Positions 34,276 to 46,200 of a stretch of 64,000 nucleotides of DNA are shown here, in pieces (the stretch's first letter is position 1; the number at the start of each line of letters is the position of its first letter). The notes below the pieces were generated by a model. The model saw nothing but the letters and a program-made list of their open reading frames with translations. It searched no databases and was not told where the DNA came from. Source of the DNA: Apostichopus japonicus. Taxonomy: Eukaryota > Echinodermata > Holothuroidea > Aspidochirotida > Stichopodidae. The stretch is from positions 5,365,264 through 5,429,263 of the forward strand of contig NC_092583.1 of the NCBI RefSeq assembly GCF_037975245.1, written 5' to 3'. The translations under genes and the position numbers were made by a program.

Positions 34276-37200
34276 ATGTATTATATTTTCCTTATCCTCG
34301 CGAGTCTGCTAGGAGCGTTCGCTGCAAAGGACTACACTGGGTAAGTATATGGAAGTAATATTAACATGATGTATATTACATGCTATCATGACAAGGATAT
34401 ACTACACTGGGTAAGTATGTAAGTAATATTAACATTATAAATACATCAACCAAGTTTCACCGAGACTCAAACGAATTCCAAGGATGGCAAGTTTACAGCG
34501 TATAGTATTTATCATTAAAAGTTTCTTGATATATTTAAGATATAGCTTCATATGCTTTCTATAGTCACTTCGCCCAACAACCATTTCGCCCAACTGCCAT
34601 TTCGCCCAATCAGCCTGGTCATTTCGCCCAACCAGCCTGGTCATTTCGCCCAACCAGCATGGTCATTTCGCCCAACCATCATAGTCATTTCGCCCAACCA
34701 GCATGGTCATTTCGCCCAACCATCATAGTCATTTCGCCCAACCAGCATGGTCATTTCGCCCAACCGTGTTGGTCATTTCGCCCAACCTTATTTTTACTAA
34801 TATTCAGTCAGAACAATATTACTTTTTCTATTCCACTAGTTCAATTTGATTTATTTTGGATTAGGTTACTTCGTAATAGGTAAATAAAAACGTGAGGTTC
34901 GCTCGATAACGATCGGAGTCTGAGCAGTTATTTCGGGTATAATGGGAGGATTACACTACTTTAGGCGTTTACGCATACAATGGAAGTGCTTGCGAGTCAC
35001 TTCGCCCAACAACCATTTCGCCCAACTGCCATTTCGCCCAACCAGCCTGGTCATTTCGCCCAACCGCGTTGGTCATTTCGCCCAACCAGCATGGTCAGTT
35101 CGCCCAACCGTGTTGGTCATTTCGCCCAACCGTGTTGGTCATTTCGCCCAACCGTGTTGGTCATTTCGCCCAACCTTATTTTTACTAATATTCAGTCAGA
35201 ATAATATTACTTTTTCTATTCCACCAGTTCAATTTGATTTATTTTGGGTAAGGTTACTTCGTAATAGGTAAATAAAGTGAGGTCCTCTCGATAGCGATCG
35301 GAGTCTGAGCAGTTATTTCGGGTATAATGGGAGGATTACACTACTTAAGGCGTTTACGCATACATGGAAGTTATATTATTATACAAACAAAGGGGAATCG
35401 GTGTGGAATAATATAACCGTTTCTATTTCACTAGTTCAATTTGATTTATTTTGGGTTATATTATTGGTAGTTATATTATTATTATTATTATATGGAAGTT
35501 ATGTTATTATAAAAACAAAGGAGAATCGGCATGTTTGAGGAACTGAATAGTTGTCTTTTTCTGGAGCATTAAGTGGCCCTAAGAAGAGCCGTTTGCATAT
35601 TTGAGGAACTGTAGTTTTCATCTTTCTGGAGGATAGTTCAGGAGCTGTGTAACCTCACATCGTTGGGGCAGGGCTTTTATCCATCCTTTGGGTTTATCCC
35701 ATGTGATTGACAGGCTGATGTCAATAATTGATGTTATTGCATTTGTGAGTCAGTAATCCGCAGTTATTGGTTTGGTCAGCCAAGCGTTAATCCGGTCAAC
35801 CAGACGTTTATCGGAGGCCTATTGTTTGTGGTTTATTAATCCACACCTATTGTTCTGCTTGATGACTTCGGTCAAGGTTTATCAAGTCCGCCAGGCATTA
35901 ATCAAGGGTATTGTTCACAGCAGTTATGTGTTTATCTAGTTCTACATAGTGTTAATCTAATGTTATACAAACACAGGGGAATCGGTCTTCATAAAAACCT
36001 ATCAAACCTAACCCGTAAAATACTGGTCCATCCTACTGACTAACAATTCCGGAACGTTAAGTGAAAAACAATATATATATAAAACCCGTCCGTAATATTT
36101 ATCAATGTAACCACATATGTAATCACATATGTAGGCCTAATCAATTTAACCACGACTTCAAGTTTCCTTAATACTCGGTTCGTATCCCGTAACGTTAACA
36201 ATTCCCGACCGTTTACTATCAAACCTAACCCCTAAAACACTGATCCATCCTCAAGATTCCTTAATATTCGGTTCGTATTCTGTAACGTTTCCTTACTAAA
36301 GTTATACAAAGAAAAGGACTTCAAGTTTCCTTAATATTCCTTAATATTCGAACGTTTACTATCAAACCTAACCCCCAACACACTGATCGGTCCTCAAGTT
36401 TCCTTAATATTCGGTTCGTATCCTGTAACTTTAACAATTCCCGAACGTTTACTTTTCAAGTATCAAGGTTGGGCGAAATGACCAGGCTGGTTGGGCGAAA
36501 TGACCAGGCTGGTTGGGCGAAATGACCAGGCTGGTTGGGCGAAATGACCAGGCTGGTTGGGCGAAATGGTAAGGTTGGGCGAAATGGCAGTTGGGCGAAA
36601 TGGTTGTTGGGCGAAGTGTCCTGCTTCCATGGAAGTTATATTATTATACAAACACGGGGAATCGGTCTTCATAAAAACCTATCAAACCTAACCCCTAATA
36701 CACTGATCGATCCTCAAGTTTCCTCAATATTCGGTTCGTATATCCTGTAACGTTAACAATTCCCGAACGTTTCCTTTCCAAGTATCATATTTAATCAAGG
36801 TTGGGCGAAATGACCAGGCTGGTTGGGCGAAATGACCAGGCTGGTTGGGCGAAATGGTAAGGTTGGGCGAAATGGCAGTTGGGCGAAATGGTTGTTGGGC
36901 GAAGTGTCCTGCTTCCCTTCATATAATGAGGTTATTAGTAGTCTTTGTGAATAGAGATCAAAGGATATCTTACGGTAAGTACAAATTTATAAAGTACTTT
37001 AATACTACATTTGTTCTGGGTTTCGTACTGACAGTTTCGAACTCCTTGACACGAATCAGAAACTGGACTATGGGAAAGAACATCAGCTTTCTAGTCACTT
37101 CGCCCAACAACCATTTCGCCCAACTGCCATTTCGCCCAACCAGCCTGGTCATTTCGCCCAACCAGCCTGGTCATTTCGCCCAACCAGCATGGTCATTTCG

Positions 37201-40200
37201 CCCAACCATCATAGTCATTTCGCCCAACCAGCATGGTCATTTCGCCCAACCGTGTTGGTCATTTCGCCCAACCTAATTTTTACTAATATTCAGTCAGAAT
37301 AATATTACTTTTTATATTCCACTAGTTCAATTTGATTAATTTGGGGTTAGGTTACTTCGTAATAGGTAAATAAAAACGTGAGGTCCGCTCGATATCGAGC
37401 GGAGTCTGAGCAGTTATTTCGGGTATAATGGGAGGATTACACTACTTTAGGCGTTTACGCATACAATGGAAGTTATATTATTATACAAACACAGGGGAAT
37501 CGGTCTTCATAAAAACCTATCAAACCTAACCCCTAAACACTGATCCATCCTACTGACTAACAATTCCCGAACGTTTCCTTATTAAATTGAAAAAAAATAT
37601 ATATAACCCGTCCGTAATATTGAAGTACTATATTTAATCAATGTAACCACTTTATCAATGTAACCACATATGTAATCACATATGTAATCAATTTAACCAC
37701 GACTTCAAGTTTCCTTAATACTCGGTTCGTATCCCGTTACGTTAACAATTCCCGAACTTTTACTATATCAAACCTATCAAACCTAACCCCTAAAACACTG
37801 ATCCATCCTCAAGATTCCTTAATATTCGGTTCGTATCCTGTAACGTTAAAAATTCCCGAACGTTTCCTTACTAAAGTTATACAAAGTAAAGGACTTCAAG
37901 TTTCCTTAATATCCCTTAATATTCGAACGTTTACTATCAAACCTAACCCCTATCACACTGATCAATCCTCAAGTTTCCTTAATATTCGGTTCGTATCTTG
38001 TAACGTTAACAATTCCCGAACGTTTCCTTTTGACATATCATATTTAATCAAGGTTGGGCGAAATGACCAGACTGGTTGGGCGAAATGACCAGGCTGGTTG
38101 GGCGAAATGACCAGGCTGGTTGGGCGAAATGACCAGGCTGGTTGGGCGAAATGACCAGGCTGGTTGGGCGAAATGACCAGGCTGGTTGGGCGAAATGGTA
38201 AGGTTGGGCGAAATGGCAGTTGGGCGAAATGGTTGTTGGGCGAAGTGTCCTGCTTCCGAACATGCTTTCTAGTCACTTCGCCCAACAACCATCACATAAA
38301 CGCTTTCTGGTCACTTTCGCCCAACTGCCATTTCGCCCAACTAGCATGGTCATTTCGCCCAACCAGCCTGGTCATTTCGCCCAACCAGCATGGTCATTTC
38401 GCCCAACCAGCCTGGTCATTTCGCCCAACCAGCATGGTCATTTCGCCCAACCAGCATGGTCATTTCGCCCAACCATTTTTTTTAACTCATATTCAAGCCT
38501 GTCAGAATAATATCCCTTTGAATATTTCACTAGTTCAATTTGATTTATTTTGATATATGTTTTATATATTACTTCATAGTAGGTAAATCAAGTGATGTCC
38601 GTTCGATATCGATCGGAGTCTGAGCAGTTATTTCGGTTATAATGGGAGGATTACACTACTTTAGGCGGTTAACTACGCATACAATGTAAGTTATATTATT
38701 ATACAAACAAAGGAGAATCTATTTCACTGTTTTCTAAATTCACTGATCCATCCTACCGACTGTAACCACGACTTCAAGTTTCCTTAATATTCGGTTCGTA
38801 TCCCGTAACGTTAACAATTCCCGAACGTTTCCTTATTAAATTGACCAATATTGAAGTATAATATTTAATCAATGTTGGTCGAAATGACCAGCAAGGTTGG
38901 GCGAAATGACCATGCTGGTTGGGCAAAATAACCAACAAGGTTGGGCGAAATGGTAAGATTGGGCGAAATGGCAGTTGGGCGAAATGGTTGTTGGGCGAAG
39001 TGACCAGCTGGCACATAAACAGTTTGCAATGTCGAGGCTAAAGATATTTGCAATTGTACTCTCTTGCAGGCTCAACTAAGATGATACTTTCTCTAATGGT
39101 CTTAATTTCAGGTATAAAGTCTTGCGGGTTACTCCTCCGGACGAATCCTCTTTTAACTACCTACATGTATTGGAATCTCAGGTAGGAGAGTAGTAATGTA
39201 TATCCCGATTTGTGATGCAACTTATCCTTGTTCTTAGGAGATAGACCTGTCTTGGTGCTCAATATCCATACCTATCGAACACTCTATAAAGAAGTTGGAC
39301 GAAATATTTAACTCAAGTACACTCGGTACGTATGTATCCAACAAAATGTGGGTACAGTTTTACCCCTAAAGAAGTAAAATGCAGACAATTTTGACAAATT
39401 GATCACTTTTTGGTAATTAATTTGGTTACATTATCGCATGTTTACTTGTTTTGGGGCAAACATTGCTTAGATGTAGTTGGATACATACGCCATCCAGAGT
39501 TGGTTTAAATATTTTCCCCGGCTTCCTGACAGAATTAACCCTTTCCTTGTTCTTGTAGATATTTGTACGTACATAAGTGCATATCTATCGAATTGACCTT
39601 TAATCTTGGAATATATGCTAGTGGTGTGTTCGTTTAAATTCTTAATCTTTATTTAAATTTCATTTGTGTTTCTGGGGGAGGTGGGAGGGGGGGGGGACGG
39701 CCTGACTTCCAATCTATATTTCTCATTGTACTGACGATCTTCACAACCGATATGGTGTTTGTATTTTATCTGGGAGGTGGGTGGGGGGGGGGGGGGCAGA
39801 CGGCCTGACTTCCAATCTATATTTCTCATTGTACTGACTATCTTCACAACCGATATGGTTTTTGTATTTTATCTGGGAGGTGGGTGGGTGGGGGGAAAGA
39901 CGGCCTGACTTCCAATCTATATTTCTCATTGTACTGACGACCTTCACAACCGATATGGTGTTTGTATTTTATCTGGGAGGTGGGAGAGGGCGGGGGGGGG
40001 GGGACGGCCTGACTGCCAATCTATATTTCTCATTGTACTGACTATCTTCACAACCGATATGGTTTTTGTATTTTATCTGGGAGGTGGGTGGGTGGGGGGA
40101 AAGACGGCCTGACTTCCAATCTATATTTCTCATTGTACTGACGATCTTCACAACCGATATGGTGTTTGTATTTTATCTGGGAGGTGGGAGAGGGCGGGGG

Positions 40201-43200
40201 GGGGGGGAGACGGCCTGACTTCCAATCTATATTTCTCATTGTACTGACGATCTTCACAACCTATATGGTGTTTGTATTTTATCTGGGAGGTGGGTGGGGG
40301 GGGGGGGAGAGACGGCCTGACTTCCAATCTATATTTCTCATTGTACTGACGATCTTCACAACCTATATGGTGTTTGTATTTTATCTGGGAGGTGGGTGGG
40401 GGGGGGGGGGGAGACGGCCTGACTTCCAATCTATATTTCTCATTGTACTGACTATCTTCACAACCGATATGGTGTTTGTATTTTATCTGGGAGGTGGGAG
40501 AGGGGGGGGGGGGAGACGGCCTGACTTCCAATCTATATTTCTCATTGTACTGACGATCTTCACAACCGATATGGTGTTTGTATTTAATCTGTCAGCATTC
40601 GAAATGATTTTATATATTTAATATCTTCCTTTTTTGTGTCTATCGAATGTGATTATACCTAAGAACTCTTTGTTCTTCATTTTCCATTTCTCAGTATGAC
40701 TTCTGGAGTGAGTCCCGAGGTGTCGGCTATTCAGCTGATATTATGGTATCAGAAGATTATCGAGGGATCTTGGTTTCAAAGTTGGAGGAAAGAGGTTTCA
40801 ACATTGAAACAATGATCGATGATATCCAACCATTAATTGATGGACAGATGAATACAAGAGCTCAATCTGGATTTAGTTATGATGATTATCATACTCTTGA
40901 TGAGGTAACTATTTTCTTTTGAATAAATATGTCATTGTTTAGCTTTAATGTCATCACTCTCACATTTATATGATAACAAGATATATTTCACTCAAACCGC
41001 CCCAAATGTCACACAAACCTCATATTTGGATACCTTACAATATACATATAAAGGAATTGGCTTTGTTATTACATCCATTCGTTGATATGACGTTTGGTTT
41101 TTCGAGTCCAGGCATTATCTTGGCTCCTATTTGTAAAAATTATAACTACGTCACATTCATAACCAATATCGTGTGCAGAAACAGGCAAGCAATGAAATGA
41201 TTAATATATCCTGTTCAGATTCGCCAATGGATGCTTGATTTCACGGCAGAGAACTCTGATTTGGTTCAGATGGAACAAGTGGGAACAACATATGAAGGTC
41301 GAGATATTCAGAAAATTAAAGTGAGTGTCTATAGTAGTGAAGTCATATTTGTAGTCCATATATTATAGAATTTATCATTTCAATCGCTACGTAATCCCCC
41401 CAAAAATTCTGGGATGATGGTTGATTTTCCTTTCTTCGGACACATATATGATTAATCCATGCGTCTATATGAGTATATACTATAAGTCAATAACCCAGGT
41501 TATGAGAAATTGGGGGAAATCAATTTTCAATATTTCTCATGGTCCCACTCAAGTACAAATGCAAGCCACTGGAATCATATGAATTGTAACAGGGAGTTTA
41601 CACGGATTGCAACACCTGAATACAAGTATACGACTATAGTGTGTTAGATATCACCGTTCTCACGGGTAGCGTTTGTTTGTTGGTTTTAGATTCTAATGCA
41701 ACTTGTCATATACCAACAATTTGTTTATACTAGCCAGCATGGGCATCACTTACATACTCTTAAACGTTTGTTTAAATTGTTTGAACTAACATCTCTATTT
41801 CTCTTGCAGATTTCCTCAGACTTCAGTGACACCACCAGGCCAATATTCTTCATGATCGGAGGGACACATTCTCGGGAATGGGTTACTCCTGCGACAATGA
41901 TGGCAGTGGCAAAACGCGTAATGTATCCAATACACGAACTAGCGTGAATGGCGTCAGCATTTCATGCTATGCGACACATGAAACAATCTGAAATAAATCA
42001 AAAGTTGACTGCCAGCTCACCTGCCGTTATCAACTTATTCAAGTTTTCAGAACTCTTCTTAATGTTATAACATAGAACATTGTTTGAACGTTTTACACTG
42101 ACCTTATCTTTAGAGCATTACTTTATAATATAATATAACATAGTACAGGGTTTGAACGTTATATGGTGACCTTATCTTTAGAGCATTACCGGTACTTTAT
42201 AATATAATATAACATAGTACAGTGTTTGAACGTTTTACACTGACTTTATCTTTAGAGCATTACTTTAAAATATAACATAACATAGTACAGTGTTTGAACG
42301 TTATACAGTGACCTTATCTTTAGAGCATTACTTTATAATATAATATAACATAGTACAGTGTTTGAACGTTATACAGTGACCTTATCTTTAGAGCAATACT
42401 TTATAATATAATATAACATAGTACAGTGTTTGAACGTTATACAGTGACCTTATCTTTAGAGCATTACTTTATAATATAATATAACATAGTACAGGGTTTG
42501 AACGTTATATTATCTTTAGAGCATTACCGGTACTTTATAATATAATATAACATAGTACAGTGTTTGAACGTTTTACACTGACTTTATCTTTAGAGCATTA
42601 CTTTAAAATATAACATAACATAGTACAGTGTTTGAACGTTATACAGTGACCTTATCTTTAGAGCATTACTTTATAATATAATATAACATAGTACAGTGTT
42701 TGAACGTTATACAGTGACCTTATCTTTAGAGCATTACTTTATAATATAATATAACATAGTACAGTGTTTGAACGTTATACAGTGACCTTATCTTTAGAGC
42801 AATACTTTATAATATAATATAACATAGTACAGTGTTTGAACGTTATACAGTGACCTTATCTTTAGAGCAATACTTTATAATATAATATAACATAGTACAG
42901 TGTTTGAACGTTATACAGTGACCTTATCTTTAGAGCATTACTTTATAATATAATATAACATAGTACAGTGTTTGAACGTTATACAGTGACCTTATCTTTA
43001 GAGCAATACTTTATAATATAATATAACATAGTACAGTGTTTGAACGTTATACAGTGACCTTATCTTTAGAGCATTACTTTATCTAGAATATAACATAGTA
43101 CAGTGTTTGAACGTTATACAATGACCTTATCTTCAGAGCATTACTTTATAATATAATATAACATAGTACAGTGTTTGAACGTTTTACACTGACTTTATCT

Positions 43201-46200
43201 TTAGAGCATTACTTTAAAATATAACATAACATAGTACAGTGTTTGAACGTTATACAGTGACCTTATCTTTAGAGCATTACTTTATCTAGAATATAACATA
43301 GTACAGTGTTTGAACGTTATACAGTGACCTTATCTTCAGAGCATTACTTTATAATATAATATAACATAGCACACTTGGACCATATTTACAGTGACCAACT
43401 CGTTAGAGCATAAGTATATCAAAGAATATAACATAGATATTACAGTGTTTGGACGTTAATTATACAGTGACCTTATCTTTAGAGCATTACTTTATCATAG
43501 AATATTACATAGTGCAGTGTTTGGACGTTTTACAGTGACCTTATCAATATAGCATAACTATACCATAGGATATAACATAGTTCAATGTCTTTAGAGCATG
43601 ACTATATCATAGAATTGTGATATTAGAAGGCAACGTCGTTAAACTTTTGTCAGACTTCTAAATTGGCGTCAGCTTAAGTCGATGTGCTTTCCTACATTCT
43701 CTGTTATACAGGTCCTAACGTCATAGATTGCAAACCATGATTTTTTTCCAATCATTTGTCATTGCGTTTGGAGCTCATTTCGTTTCTAATACATTTTGCA
43801 ACAGTTTTTAAATCAAACCTGCCAACCATTTGATAGTGTTGCCAAAACACAGCAAGCTTTATGAATAAACTACCTCTAGTACCGCTGAAGAATCCAAGCC
43901 GGTGAGGAATGTTATCGAAATTAGATTATTATAGGATTTGCTTTTCTTCTCATTGCCTTATATTATTTCAAGTAATTGAAAGCTAAGTGTGAAAAGCAGC
44001 TTTAATTCCACTTTGCTTCGCATTTCAATTTTTAGTTGGTCGATGAAAGTGGCACGGAAGGGAATCTATTGGAATTGATGGATTTTCATATTGTTCCTGT
44101 CTTCAACCAAGACGGTTACCATTTCACGTGGACCGATGTAAGTATACTGCTGAACTTACCATATAAATGGGGAACGTAATCCACTTATAACGTGAGCGGG
44201 AAATAAATAATAATAAAAATAATAATAAATACAAACACACCTGACACAAAAACTTGGAGAACTTGCATGGACGCTGTACGTGCACCCTTCCATGGCCGTC
44301 ATGTAAATTTACATGATGGTATGCACAATGTATACCGACTGTACCATGCGTTTACTGAGCCTGGCTCACTATGTGCCCGTGAAGCAACCTATACTTTAAT
44401 TGTTTAACAGTTTAACGTAGTATGGGAATACATTACATTTTCGACCACAATTAGCACACCATTAATTCTTTCTACTGATGGATAGTCTATTTTTCAAATT
44501 TTGTATACGCCGAAAATTCCATTATCTCACTTTAAGGTCATATTGTGCATGCACATGCATGATGATTCTCTCTGTACATCTCTCATAAGGTAATAATTTG
44601 CTTTTTGTGTCCTAAGGATCGAATGTGGCGTAAGACCCGAAGTCCAAACGATGCATCGCCCTGCGTTGGAACAGACCCAAACAGGAACTGGGACTGCCAA
44701 TGGGGAAGTAAGTAATATACGTCTGTGTAAACACAGTGTATAAACATAGTCCAGACGGTCGAAGAGACGCCTTAGAAGTTGGAACTTTTTCCAGCAGTAT
44801 TGTTAGTCAATGGGAGATATAATAACCAATCACATGTGTAGTATTTTCCGTGACGTAGTGCAAAGTATTTGTTGTAAAGCATTTATGTTTCCAAATTGTG
44901 AAAGAAGCGAAACAGAAATGTTTATTTCTTCTATAAAGCTCGTGTAGTTCACCTGGACTTGTTTTATCTGCTATCCCTTTAAATGTATTTCCTCTTTACA
45001 TTGAGGCTACAATTTTTAACAGTCACAATAACATATAACAAGGACAATTCTTTAAGTGTGACATATCTAATTATTATTTCAGCTGGCGGGTCCAGCAACT
45101 TTGAATGCAGTGCAACATATATGGGATCCAAACCTGCCTCCGAGATCGAAATCAAAAATATGCAGGATCATGTCTCCGCTATTAGAGATCGAGTGAAAGT
45201 CTTTATGGATGTCCACGCATACAGCCAGTACTGGATGTATCCCTATGGTCATTCAGATGTACTACTACCCGCCGATGACGATGAACTGGTAAGAGTCTTT
45301 AAGTATGAAGTCAATTAGAGTACACAGATATCATGTAAGGAATTATGTTCTTTTCTGTTTTCCCTTCTTCTTGAGGAGGTTCTTGAACTTCTTGACATGA
45401 GATCGGGAAGCAAGGGCGGCGGAAGCACTTTTAATCTGGGGGGGGGGGGGCACCGACATCAAAGGGCACTTTGCAGAAATTCGATTGGACTGATGCAGCC
45501 TTATATTTAGTACCCTTTATAACTCTTATTGTATTAACTTATTTGCGTATACACATCACTCCATCAACGTCCCCCCCCCCCCCTTCAAGGAAAATATGCA
45601 TACTAGCACTGCAATATCCAATATGCAAATTGGGAAACAAGTTTTCTTTTGAGACAAAATGAGGTGAAAACATGCTAGTTGCTAATGTAGGAATCTTCCG
45701 AATTAGAGTTTATTTCTTGTTAATATCTTAACAATTTTTTTCCATTCGGAAATAGCATTGACTTTGACCCACAGAAATTCATTAAAAGTCAGGGGCGTAG
45801 CCAGGATTTGCAAAGTTGTATGCACGACTATCTGAGCGGAGCGCCACCATCGGTTGGCGCGGAGCGTACAAGAAAATTTTTGGTTTTACAAACCCCTCAG
45901 ATGGCCGGAAACGGGCCTTCCCGAGTGTTCATTCTGGTTCCCTGGCCTCAAGTTGCTAACTTGAGACACCTCAATTCTTATGTAGAAAAAGGGCACATTT
46001 TTAACCTGAGGAAAAGTGGGGGGGGGGGGGCACGTGCCCCCCCGGTTCCGCCGCCCTTGTCGGAAAGGGTGGAAGCTCATGGAAGGTGAACTTTTTTGTA
46101 GAGCCACATTTAGTGTATCTACTGTGTGTGTATTATAAAGAAGACAAATCGTTTTTAGACATCAAGTTTTTCCACACTTTTTTGCCTTTCTGTCGCAATT

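Noticed and set aside
40148-40621. Proline- and glycine-rich open frames on both strands
   Set aside because: Shadows of the poly-G minisatellite; open on both strands and in phase only by chance.
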